NCBI GenBank assembly: GCA_031772625.1
Contig: CM062805.1
Span: 802,743,592-802,807,591 of the forward strand
Length of the DNA: 64,000 bases
DNA from: Pinus tabuliformis
Taxonomy: Eukaryota > Streptophyta > Pinopsida > Pinales > Pinaceae
Reading direction: 5' to 3'
This document shows, in pieces, positions 1 through 10,631 of this stretch (position 1 is the stretch's first letter; the number at the start of each line of letters is the position of its first letter). The notes under the pieces were generated by a model. That model had not been told where the DNA came from and did not search any database. It saw only the letters and a list, made by a program, of their open reading frames with translations. The position numbers and the translations under genes are program-made.

Positions 1-337
1 AGACTTTTTTGGAGAAAAATAATTGGACGCTCAAAGAGGAAACAAGGATTTTTCTTAGCTGAAAAGTAGAGATATAAATTTCTCTTCAACAACTTTTCTT
101 TTAGGATTTAATTTGTAAATTTAAATAACAAATTGTAGTAGGGTTGCAGGTTCCTCTTTTCTAAAAATTTAATACTCGTTTCCCTATTACAAGAGGGTTT
201 CTTGCTGTAGGATTAGTGGGAATTCCCAGATATGAGCTTGGTATTTTACTTCTTAAGGTTATAACTCTATCAAAGAAGCAAATGATGCACTATTTCAACA
301 CTGTTCTTTACTAGAAATTTTGAATATCTTGGGAGGA
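1..337. other. Flanking sequence left of element A
   Basis: AT-rich sequence with no recognisable gene. It ends in the ATTTT (338-342) that is one copy of element A's target duplication, so it is the left half of A's insertion site; the right half resumes at 9577. I cannot say what it was before. It may belong to the same older element as fragment H. Confidence 0.5.
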
Positions 338-342
338 ATTTT

Positions 343-1348
343 TGTTACATTGGAAAACACCTCCTCATTATCTTAGAGGGGAAGAACACTTTTGGGTTGG
401 AATGGAACCCTAATTACATGCCTATTTTCCAAAGTAACACACCCAAGCAAACCTACAAAGGGCATGCTAATGGTAGCCACCAACCAACATTAACCTAGCT
501 ATGCATGTTATGTATCTTCAATAAGGGTGATTTACTTGAAATTCACGAGCCCACAAGGAAAAAACATGATCTAACTCACCGTGACTTTGTCATTCACTCA
601 ATTTTGACTTTGAAAAGTTGGAAGGGATCACTTCAAACTCATATATATATATGTTTCCAATCCTAATAGAGACTATCAAGCAAGTAGAAGGAAATAAAGT
701 GGAGGAAACTTCCTCTAGCCTTTTGGATTTTACACAAAGTGAGTTGGTGAATAAATTAGAAAAAACAAATCCTCCCATTGCCTATATATTGAAGGCTATT
801 CCATTGTAATTAGGATGAGAATTCATGTATTTTTATGCTACCAAGATACTGTCTAAGAGAGAGATTAAGGAGTTAGGAACTGGAGGAAGGCATGTTGCAA
901 CATCTTAGGGTTGTAATCTTCCTTCATTTCATTTCATAATATAAATTCATGGTTTAATGATTATATTCTATATTATTATGCTTCTATGATCTAGACTAAT
1001 GGTGTAATATTGATGCAGTCAATGTTTATATGTTGTTATCTTTTAATACATTGAATTTCTAGGGTTTATACATGTTTTTCATATCACTTGTTGTTCGTCT
1101 TGTGTGCGTGTGTTACTCTTGGAGTTGGTTGAGAATTGTTTCTCTGTCACACTGTATGCTCCAACAGAACCGTGCAAAAGATAAACAAGTTGTCACTCAC
1201 TCATGCTTTGTTAATTCTAGACTAGCACTAGCATTGTTGAATATTTCTTTAATTGAGATCTTTATATACCTTGATCTGTCTTCCTTAGGTTCTAGGAAAA
1301 TGTAAGAGGGTTTCCTTTCCATCTATCCATGCACTAATCCCTATAGTA
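343..1348 (+). repeat. 5' LTR of element A
   Basis: Starts TGTTACA and aligns along its length with 8541-9571. The start follows the ATTTT duplication. The end is set by the aligned 3' copy, which ends in ACA; here the last bases read GTA, so the terminal CA has decayed. A TATA-like stretch occurs near 783 (TATATAT), matching TATATAA at 8987 in the other LTR. Small open frames in this LTR are not conserved in the sister LTR and are not genes. Confidence 0.85.
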
Positions 1349-1352
1349 GAAA

Positions 1353-1370
1353 TGAAGAGTCTACTAGGGA
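1353..1370 (+). other. Primer binding site of element A (tRNA-Arg type, decayed)
   Basis: tgaagagtctactaggga begins four bases after the LTR end. It matches 14 of 18 positions of tggcgactccactaggga, the Ogre/Tat-type site complementary to the 3' end of a tRNA-Arg. The same offset and a closer match occur in element C, which supports the call despite the mismatches. Confidence 0.6.
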
Positions 1371-2897
1371 TCATTCTTTGATATCTAGATCATATCTCCT
1401 AGATCCTAGATTTTTACTCCTCTATGGTCTTATTTGTTCTTATCAGCTTGGCTTCCCATCATTTTTCCTACTTGCATTCTAGTGTTTTTAAGTCTTATCC
1501 CTTACCTTGACATATATTTCATATATTTCCCTTTTTTCTGAGTAATACTTCTATAACACAATCTTCTAGTTCCTTACAAAGCATTATAATGCATTCTCCA
1601 TTTTTACACAAAGTGTTACCCTAGCTAATAAGGCCCTTTGTAGAATTGAATTCCATGTTATAGTGCCAAGCCTTTGTTGTCCACCAAGTCATATGGACTT
1701 CATTGTTTGAAGTTTTTACCTAATTGGTTGATCCTTGAGTCTATTCTTCTTGTCTTTGTTTCTACTGACTGCATGCATGCATGCATTTATTTTGACAAAG
1801 TAACTTAATTGAATTATTTTGAAAAAATAAAAGGAAAAAAATTATGCTTTTGGTTATTTTAGTTAGTTTTTTCAAGTTCACTTTTGGTTTATTATCTGAG
1901 TATTGTATGTATGCATTTATTTCAATGGGTCAGAACTACATTAATATTTTTATTGTTTTGGAAAAGATGTTTAGTTACTCTCTCCTTATAGAAATGCCTT
2001 CTCATCAAACTGAAATTGAAAATCATATTTTCTACATGGTTTGAGTTAGGTCGCACAAACTTCATCATACGTCATCACCCTTCCAAAGACATTAATCAAG
2101 TACATTTAAACTTAATCTCATAATATAATTGATCAACAACTCTTTTTTAAAGATAAACATATATTAGTTTAGGTTATGTAAGTCAACTCCCCAAGACAAC
2201 AAAATGAACCTAGTTCCATTAAAGAGAGAAAATATTGTTGCACCCACATCAACTATGACCACTCGTTTAGTCTAGGGTCTTAGATTAGGTTGTGTAAGTC
2301 AACTCCCCAAGACTACAAAACCAAACTAGTTTCATTAAGGAGAGAAAATATTGTTTCACTCACATCAACTAGGACCACTCTTCTAACCCATATGTTAAAT
2401 GCAAGGCAACATCATAGTGTGAGAGAAGGTAGCCCACTTTCTATTGCATTCCGATGGGTATTCTGTGTACTAGGGTTCCTTTCAGGGATATCAAACTTGA
2501 GTGAGGGACTCAGTTATCCTACCCACATAGTGTACTTCCCACAATTGTGACCCCTCAGAGGTATCTATGATTTAAGGTGAACTTAGTGGCCATACTTCTA
2601 GGGAATTACAGAAGGTGACTTGGGTGGGCTACCGTGGTACCTAGACAAATGAACCTACTCCATCTTTGGTTTTCTGGTAGGGTACACCACTCATCAGAGT
2701 GTGTGTCCCCTTCGTACTGAGGTTTAGGTGAAGCTCAAGAGTTATGATAACTATCACTTTATATTACCTCTCTATTATATCCCTTCGATACTAGGTTTCA
2801 TCTCTAGCTAGTTATATCTATCAAACAAAAATTTTAGCTACTTGCTTATCTCTTTTAGAGTTTTTGTTTTTTAGGTGTGCGTTCTTTGCTGCTAACA

Positions 2898-2900
<3 letters not shown>
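1371..2900 (+). other. Leader of element A with tandem duplication and a conserved block
   Basis: No confident gene. Two adjacent copies of a ~118-bp segment lie at about 2166-2281 and 2284-2399, sharing the core gtaagtcaactccccaagac. The next block, 2370-2815, is strikingly similar to 52190-52600 in the leader of element C, more than most of the surrounding DNA. In both it can be read for about 80 codons in one frame, as a weak upstream frame (2290-2550 here). It could be a structured RNA such as a packaging signal, or a remnant extra ORF like those known upstream of gag in Ogre elements. Sequence alone does not decide. Confidence 0.6.
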
Positions 2901-2987
<87 letters not shown>

Positions 2988-3043
2988 TGTATGTATGTAT
3001 GTATGTATGTATACATATATATATGTATAGATATGTATATGTA

Positions 3044-3116
<73 letters not shown>
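2901..3116. repeat. Compound microsatellite (AT)n-(GTAT)n-(AT)n
   Basis: Pure AT dinucleotides at 2901-2960, GTAT tetranucleotides at 2961-3012, a short interrupted stretch, then AT dinucleotides at 3047-3116. It sits just before gag in element A. Element C has no such array at the equivalent place, so it arose in this copy. Confidence 0.95.
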
Positions 3117-3119
<3 letters not shown>

Positions 3120-3153
3120 ACTTAATTTAAAATGTTGTTAAAATATATCATTC

Positions 3154-5195
3154 ATGATGCTTGCCCAAGGCCCTCCTCATCACTCTCGATGGCTGCAAGG
3201 CCTTCTTGCACTTTCTGTGGAAGAATTTTTGAGTGAACTAGATTCCCACAGAACACAAGGGAATCAATATCTAGTATTAAACATTGAATCACAAAACACT
3301 TTCCAATTCTCTTTTACCAGAGGATCATTTTACTGAAGGTATCGTACCTCCTTTTAATCCTCCACTTATTGACCCTCTTAGGCCTATTTTGTTTCATGTT
3401 GCACCTTTTCCTATTATTTCTTTATTAGTTTCCACTCCTAGTGTCCTGATTGTTACTAGTGGTTAATGGTCTTTTGTGGAAAACGTTTCTCTACTGCAAT
3501 TTACCCTGGTTACAACCAGTTCAATCTAGTTGATTAATTATTCTACTATTCATACTATTCCTACTCCAGGCATCCCATCTATACCTACTATGGGTAGAGT
3601 TCATAACATTTCGTCCCCCGCCCCTTTCATTTCATCCCATAGACATCTAGATATCAGTCCCATGGGTGCTATTAGTATGTCTACCTTCATCAACCCATTT
3701 GTTTGGAACCCTTTGCTATGTTCCCACCCCCAGATATTTATGAATGGGGGAAATGTTTCTAGTATTCACATACCCATTGGGGGCATGTTGGCCCCTATAC
3801 CTTCTATGGTAAAATTTGGGCCTTTGTTGATTTATCTTTTTCCTTCCTATGGTTATAATTAAAGTGGTCATCCTACACCCAATGTTTCTTATGTGGCCAA
3901 TGATACCCATCATCCTAGTCCTTTTGCATTTCCTTGGGGCCTCCCTACTCAGCACTTGTTGAATCTAGGGGGAAGCTTCTACCTTGGGAGCAACCAATTT
4001 GATGGTAACACCACTAAATCTAGAAGTTTTCCTTATGGTCTGCCACTTTGTACAACCCTAACTCCTTGGCAAGGAAACTATTATCCTTCACAACCTGTGT
4101 ATGCTGCTAGAAACCAGTTGATGAGTGGACCTTCTGGTCCCTCAAGTCATCTTGTTTTTCCCTATTCTAATTTGACGACACCTACACCTTTAATATTCCT
4201 GGATATCTTGATATCCTAGATATAAGTTGAAAAATGAACCCATTAACCATAACCCACTTTGGCCTCCTATCCCGCATAAAATTTCTATCGACATTCTGAA
4301 GTTTGAAGGAAAATAAGGAGATGACTTGGAAGAAAAAGTCACAAATTATCACATCTCATGTGTATGAAACTCAATGATTGAAGATAGTATCCAACTTAGA
4401 CTCTTCCCCTGCACCTTGACTGGAAATGCAGCTAAGTGGTACATTGAGTTACCATGATCATTTGTGAATAATTTCAACACCCTCGCCATGGAATTTTCAA
4501 AGCACCTCTAATTACCTATTAGTTATGAAACCAGAATGGAACATATGACTAGATTTCTACAGGACATCTTCATCCACATATTTGTTGATATCCATGAATC
4601 AAGACATAAATGGAGGCTAGTAAAGGTCCCCTTTCTATATTACCTCTTAACAAATTGGTTCTGTAAATATCTTCTACCTCCCATCAAGAAGGACATTTCC
4701 ATGTCTAGTGCGATTACTAAAGATCAATCCATTTGTCATGCAAAACATTTAGATCTTATTTAGTTACAATTTGGCATGCTTTATGATTTGATACCTAATT
4801 CTCCTAAAACTTCCAATGCTCTCACTACTCAACAGCTTAGTGCCCATGTTCATGGTTTCGTTGGCACTACAAATGGAACTATTGTAAAAAAAAATTGATC
4901 GAGGAACTTGCCAAATTCTCTGATAATGTCAGCATGATTCCTACTACCCAATGTCCTTCTCCTCTGACTAATGTGACCAAATTTATGCAATATACACAAA
5001 ATACTAATGGTAAGAACAATAAGAATAAGAAAAAGGTTGCTCCCTCTAAAGAGAAGTAACGACATAGAATAATCCAAATAAAAAATCCTTCGCGAATGCT
5101 AAATCTAAGGAAGGAAAATATAATTTGTGAAGTTCCCTTGCAATATATGCATTGTCAACCATTTAACCTATAAATGTTCTCATCCTCAATAGTGC
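3154..5195 (+). pseudogene. gag remnant of element A
   Basis: Decayed capsid/nucleocapsid region broken by stops and frameshifts. The N-terminal part (3154-4215) has the EDHFTEGIVPPFNPPL-type motif near 3318, equivalent to EDFFTEGFLPPFNPPL in element C. The core (about 4230-4770) carries recognisable pieces of the plant gypsy gag domain: PHKISIDILKFEGK, LRLFPCTLTGNAAKWYIELP and CHAKHLDLI. A nucleocapsid zinc knuckle, C-N-I-C-I-V-N-H-L-T-Y-K-C, is readable near 5143-5185. Its spacing is CX2CX3HX4C rather than the usual X4 between the second C and H. The start at 3154 is only the first Met in frame; the true start cannot be fixed. Confidence 0.75.
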
Positions 5196-5639
5196 ACAAA
5201 TTTCCTTATGCAAAAGGACACTGGTTGAATCCCCGTAGTTCTTAATAACCATTTTCCTCCTTAGGAGCAACAACAACATCTTGTATCAAATCCACAACCA
5301 CCTCTACAAGGGGGGAATGGCGGTTCACATCCCCCTCCTTCTAGAGAAGGATCATCAACTATTTAAACCTTTAAAACAATTGATTTTCAAACATGAGCCA
5401 AAAGCTATGGGAATCTTGTCCCAAATGCATTGAACACTACCTTAAGTTCCATTTCACTTCCACCTAATGATCTACATCTTGAAAGGAGTATTATTGACCT
5501 TTTTATTTATCCCCCAAAAGGGAAACTTTAATGTATGACACATAATCTATCTTATCACACTACCCATAATGAAAATATTGTAGAGGATCTAGTGCAGGCA
5601 CCCTCTCTTATGTTGGTGCTCGAAGTATTACAAAATTTC

Positions 5640-6836
5640 CCAGCATGACAAAAATATTTTGTTTCTTCCATAGGTGCGATCAACCCTCAGGATTCCAATC
5701 TAGTTATTTTCAATATGAATAAAATTACACCTCACCATTCCCATCAACTTGCATTCTATGTGCATTTATAGAAAAAGGAAAGGCCATTCACTGCACCATA
5801 ATCAATGAAGGTGTGTCAACCTATGTAATGGCTACTTCCTATTGGCCCACATTGGGTTTTCCCACTCTTTCACCATTTTCAAAATCCCTTAAGTATTTTG
5901 ATGGCCATCTTTTCATCCCTAAGATATATCTTACTACTTTTCCCATTACTCTTGGAAGGAATATGGTTACGGTTGATATTGAAGCTATTAATCGTCCGCT
6001 CAATTACAACCTTATGTTTGGGCATAGTTGGACCAATGCCATGAAAGCCATTGTCTCGTCAGTATTTTGGCTTATTTATTTTCCTCACCAAGGAAAAATT
6101 GTGCAAGTGTACCAACTATCTTTCTGCACCCTAAACTTTCAACCGCTAACTTCTACCAATTCTCCTTTAGTGGATGGTACTTTTGAACCTTTTGTTGGTA
6201 TTGGTATCAACCTTCTGAAATACCCTTCTCTTCTAGGGTGTTTCTCTCTACCACCACCCAAGGTTCCTATGGCCATTTATATGGTCTCTGTTGTACCTAA
6301 TGGATATACAGATCTAGGGATCATCCAATCTTGTTCCACTATTGATTTTTTGGAGAATAGATGCCTCTTTCATAGGAAAAATTACTTATCACACTATCCC
6401 ATCTACATATGAGTCTCCTTATTATTTGGTTGGGGCCCATGATCCTCTAAATTCTTAGATTGAAGCTCCCTCTATTTATATTCTTACCACTTTCCTCCCC
6501 TCTGAAGAGGCTATTAAGGAGATCATGTATCTAGCTAAGTCACCTTGGGATGAGTTCTAGCCTCATTTCTCAGTCTCTTTTCCATCTACACTAAACATGA
6601 ATCCTATGAAAATCATATCCCTTAATCAACATGAGTTTGTTCCTTCCCCTTTGACTCTTTTTTAAGGGTTATACTCAAAAGGAAACTTAGGAAATCTCTT
6701 GGGGGTAGGAGCCTTTTCACCAATCTCCCTTAGTCCTTACAATGTCACTCAAGTCCTTTCTAAAAGGGCCTACAAACTTATGGAACCCACTCAAAAAGGT
6801 ACTATGCCTAGCACCTTGTTAGCTTGTGCTTTGTAA
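5640..6836 (+). pseudogene. Protease remnant joined to integrase tail, element A
   Basis: Aspartic protease fold remnant at about 5780-6150. The catalytic triad motif reads INEGVST, so the catalytic Asp (DEGAST in elements B and C) is now Asn. Downstream motifs SPTLSP-like, VDIEAINRPLNYNLMFGHSW and IVSSVFWLIYFPHQGKI align with B and C. After a linker (KSPWDEF near 6538, like EPWEDY in B), the sequence passes at roughly 6650 to an integrase C-terminal tail (PYNVTQVLSKRAYKLME at 6738-6788). Everything between, including reverse transcriptase, RNase H and the integrase catalytic core, is missing: roughly 2.5 kb relative to B. Confidence 0.75.
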
Positions 6837-6839
6837 CTT

Positions 6840-8527
6840 TATCTACACAATTTTTTTTCTTTTGGTGTTCTACTTTCCCCTTTTCTTGTTTTTCTATCAA
6901 GTGTTTTGTGCATAAAAAATCCCAAAACTTGGATGTTTGGTTTGTTGCATCTCAACATAAAATTACATAATTTTCAGAAGCCAAAATTTTTTACTTGAGA
7001 ATTATTTTTAAGGACTTTTTCTCACTCATTAAATGAAAAACCCCCGAGTTACTTATTTTGGGCTCATAAAAATTCTATGAAATACATTTGAGCAATTATT
7101 TTTTTGTGTTTTTCGCTCTCTTTCAACTAAAAAATATACTATGATTTTTCTTCATCAGACATTTAAAATTCCACGAATAATATTGAATTCACTTCCTTCC
7201 TCTCATATTCATAACAAAATGAGGTGTACATCTATTGAGCATAGGTTTATCGCTTTATCCAGACTCAATGGAATAACTACGAAAAATGAATTGTGTTGAG
7301 TATACTATTAAACCTTTTTCACACCTGGTCATCAACCATGACAGAGATACCCCCTTGGAGTCTTATTTAAGCTATTTAAACACTCCCTAAATGTGAAAAT
7401 TCCATTCAGTTTACCCTTTTTGGACTTGTTAAACCTAAGAAAATTAGGGTAAAATTGGACAAAATAATGGTTATACTATCTATATTTTGAAGGAATTTCT
7501 GGCAATAGTATCTTGTCGATCGCTTGAACATGGAAATTTCCAAAAATATTCCTCTTTTTGTTAGCCTATCTACGAACCCTACCATTTTAGGAGTCTTTCC
7601 CTTATACCTGGATGTCTTTGCATCTTTGTGTATAGCTCCTCTTGTTGTTCTTGAGTCTAATTTGCCTGGTCTTCCTAGTGCTATAGATTATATTGTTCAA
7701 GGGATCATCCTACTACATGTTTCCTATATTGACCATTTGTTCATATGGAATATTTTCTCCAAGTTAGTCTGCCCATTATTCTAAATTATCTCCAAATAAA
7801 TTATCTTGTCCCATTTCACATCAATTGATGTGTGACTCCTTATTGCCTACCTTTGATAGGTCCCTTCCTATCGAATTCAACATTTTATCTAGGAAGTATA
7901 TCGACAAATATTTCAATACCCTAGAGCTTGTAGTACTGAGTGGTAGATTTCCATGTGTTTATTGGAGTTTTTCATCATTGGCTCCCATTTGAATGATTCT
8001 ACAAGTGCTCAATGCCAAATTCTTTTATTCCTACTTGATTGAATATATTTCCCATCATGGAAACCATCATTCTTATCAGTGGCCATCCTCAAATTTGTTA
8101 ACAGTTTTAATCATTGAATAGTAATCACATGATTTATCACCTGTTTGAATTCAATTCATTTATTCACATGTATAAATATGCTATTTGAAGAAGTGGTGAT
8201 GAAGACATTGGGTAGAGGCTTACATGGCTCAACCTTATCTCCTCCCCCAAGCTGCGACTATTTTTTTTAGAGACAACTTATAAGATTGATCACATTACGA
8301 CATATATCCACATTGTCCTTATGGTGGAGATGATGGTCATGGATCTATTGGATATCATTCTCGTTTTTCTATTGAGCATGGTAATGCCAAACATAGGAAA
8401 TGATTTTATATTCTGACATATGTATGTTTTTTATGGGTCTCCTTTCATTCTAAAGCTATGTCACTCTCTCTCTCCAATTCAATTATATAAAATATTTTGG
8501 TCATTGTCTTCTTCTATAACCACACAC
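6840..8527 (+). other. 3' untranslated region of element A
   Basis: No gene. About 6940-7470 holds decayed copies of a ~95-bp unit with the recurring pattern ctcattaaa-ctgaaaaa-cccgag, also found in B and C. From about 7810 to the polypurine tract the sequence matches the equivalent part of element C (tattgcctacctttgatagg against tattgcctacctttcgacag). An 86-codon open frame at 7524-7784 has no homologue in B or C and is not a supported gene. Confidence 0.6.
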
Positions 8528-8529
8528 TT

Positions 8530-8540
8530 TAGGGGGCATC
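8530..8540 (+). other. Polypurine tract of element A
   Basis: tagggggcatc lies directly before the 3' LTR. The same motif precedes the 3' LTR of B (tttagggggcatc) and, slightly changed, of C (cagggggcacc). It is the expected plus-strand primer. Confidence 0.8.
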
Positions 8541-9571
8541 TCTAACACTGGAAAACACCTCCTCATTAGATCAAAGGGGAAGAACACTTTTTGGCTATAA
8601 TGGAACCTTATGTATAGGCCCATTTTCCTTAGTAACAAAACCAAATATACCTACACAAAGAGTGCTAATGCTATCCACCAACCAACAACCTATGTTAACC
8701 TAGTTATGCATGCTATGTGCCTTTAGTAAGAGTGTGTGACTTAAATTTCATGAGCTCACAAGGAAAAATCATGGGTTAAATCACTCTCACTCTATCATTT
8801 ACGCAAAGTTGACTCTGAAATGCTGGAAGAGATCGCCTCAAACTCATATGTAGATGTTTCCAATCCTAATAGAGAATATCAAGCAAGGAGAAAGTAATAA
8901 AGTAGAGGAAACATCCTCTAGCCTTTTGTGTTTTTCCAAAAGTGAACTGGTGAAGAAATTGTAAAAGATTAGAGCCTCTAATTGCCTATATAATGGAGGC
9001 TAGGCCATTGTAATTAGGATGAGAATTCATGTATTTTTATGCTGACAATATATTGTATAAGAGAGTGATTTAGGATCTAGGAGTTGGAGGAAGGCCTATT
9101 ACAACATCTCAAGGTTGTAATCTTCCTTTACTTGATTTAATAATATATATCTACGGTGGTTCTGACTATATGATGGTTTAATGCTTACATTGTACATTCT
9201 TATGTTTCTATGATCTAGACTAATGGTGTAATATTGATGCATTCAACATTTATATGGTGTTATCTGTTAGTATGTTGAATTGATAGGGTTTATGTCTGTT
9301 GTGCAGATGACTTGGTTTCCATCTTGTGTGCAGGTCTTACTCTTGGAGTTGTTTTAGGACTCTTTCTCTACCACACTAATTTCTCTAGCAAAACTATGTA
9401 AAGGATAAATAGGTTGTTACTCTCTTCTACTTTGTCAATTCTAGACTAGCACTAGTATTTTTTTAAATTTCTTGCCTTGACAGCCTTAGATCCCTTGATT
9501 TGTGTGCCTTAGGTTCTAGGAAAACCTGAGAGGGTTCTTGTCCATGTATCTGTGCACTAATACCTACAACA
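8541..9571 (+). repeat. 3' LTR of element A
   Basis: Aligns with 343-1348. Starts TCTAACACTGGAAAACACC where the 5' copy has TGTTACATTGGAAAACACC, so the terminal TG has mutated to TC. Ends in ACA followed by the ATTTT duplication (9572-9576). Confidence 0.85.
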
Positions 9572-9576
9572 ATTTT

Positions 9577-10075
9577 GAATAAATTCCTTGTAAAAATAGA
9601 GCTTAATATTCAAGTTTAAAATTGTACTTCAAATAATTTTATTTTTAAATAAAATCTTATTCCTTTAAAGGAATATATGTGCCAATAATTACAATTGTAA
9701 CACTTCTATTACATATGAGAATTGTTGTTGATTTGATAAGTTATCTAATCTTGTAGTTACATTAATATGCTATTAATTTCTTGATTATTTATTGCATTTA
9801 ATCAAATTTCAAAGTAATTATTTTCTCAAAAAAATTGTCATTAAAAATCGATTTAAATTTTCATTAAATTTTGTGAACTACTTCCATGATCCAATGATTT
9901 ATCTTTTCTCATTTTGGTCTCTAGAATAGAGCATGTCATGCATTAAATATATCAATAGTTATAACTACTTCAATAGCTTCATATTCATCATAAAGCAACA
10001 TGTTATATTCCCATTATCTTTTAATATTTTCACTTGGTATTTAGGGGATATCTCCTAGGTATCATGTTAGAGTAA
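9577..10075. other. Unassigned AT-rich spacer between elements A and E
   Basis: No open frame, repeat or domain recognised. It is the right flank of element A and the left flank of element E, and presumably joined 15044 onward before E inserted. Confidence 0.4.
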
Positions 10076-10080
10076 TTTCC

Positions 10081-10509
10081 TGTTGGGTTGTGCTATATTT
10101 TTTCCACGTAGTTAACAAGGGGTTTGAGGGGTACCCGTAACCCCACTTTATGGGGTCCGGGGCAGTGCCCTGGAAAATTTTGGTTTTGGACCCTTTGTTA
10201 GGATGGGCAGACCCACTTATGGTTTTGTGCATGATTTTCGCACATGTTTTTTGGACGTGATGGTTTTTAGTCCATGGTATTGGACGCGACGGTTTTACGG
10301 TCCATGGTATTGGATGCTTCAGCATGTATAAATATGTATTGTAACATTGAAAGGAATATAATGAAAAATCAAGCTAGTACTCCCAGTTTTGGGATCTAGG
10401 GAAAAAATATATGTATATATGTGTTTTATTTGTTATGCTCTCGCATTGTTTATTTTTTGTGTTTTAGAATTTGTATGTAGGTAATTTCTGTACAGGGTTA
10501 AAACCTACA
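10081..10509 (+). repeat. 5' LTR of element E
   Basis: 429 bp, TGTTGGGTTG...AACCTACA. Contains a likely TATA box (TATAAATA, 10327-10334) and paired copies of the motif ccatggtattgga (near 10273 and 10301). Matches 14617-15038 with mostly transition differences and a few small indels. Confidence 0.95.
10327..10334 (+). promoter_or_regulatory. TATA box in 5' LTR of element E
   Basis: TATAAATA, conserved at 14856-14863 in the 3' LTR. It would drive the genomic RNA starting in the LTR; the start site itself is not visible. Confidence 0.6.
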
Positions 10510-10511
10510 TT

Positions 10512-10522
10512 TGATATCAGAG
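10512..10522 (+). other. Primer binding site of element E (tRNA-iMet)
   Basis: tgatatcagag, two bases after the LTR, matches 10 of 11 bases of tggtatcagag. That sequence is complementary to the 3' end of plant initiator methionine tRNA and is the standard primer site of plant copia elements. Confidence 0.85.
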
Positions 10523-10631
10523 AAGTTTTGGCTTCAATGGGATGCCATTGTTGCTGAGGGGTTGCGCTCGGGCCTGTGGTAGACCCTGTTCAGTGGTAGA
10601 TCTACGAGATTGATTTTGGTGGTGAAAGAAG

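Larger units (their letters stand above)
343..9571 (+). mobile_element. Element A: degenerate Tat-like Ty3/gypsy LTR retrotransposon lacking the pol core
   Basis: Bounded by direct repeats at 343-1348 and 8541-9571 and flanked by a 5-bp target duplication ATTTT (338-342 and 9572-9576). A tRNA-Arg-like primer site lies at 1353-1370 and a polypurine tract just before 8541. Internal order: long leader, microsatellite, gag remnant, protease remnant, short integrase-tail remnant, long 3' untranslated region. Reverse transcriptase, RNase H and the integrase core are absent. The LTRs differ at roughly 15-20% of positions by eye, making this the oldest element whose two LTRs can both be seen. The internal region is homologous to element C throughout. 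Assignment to Tat/Ogre rests on the primer site, the long leader and the 3' tandem repeats. Confidence 0.85.

Noticed and set aside
1072..1305. 77-codon frame in the 5' LTR of A
   Set aside because: The 3' LTR copy (9290 on) does not preserve the frame, so it is LTR sequence open by chance.
2821..3130. Open frames of alternating Ile-Tyr or Tyr-Val-Cys-Met on both strands
   Set aside because: They are translations of the AT and GTAT microsatellite, not genes.
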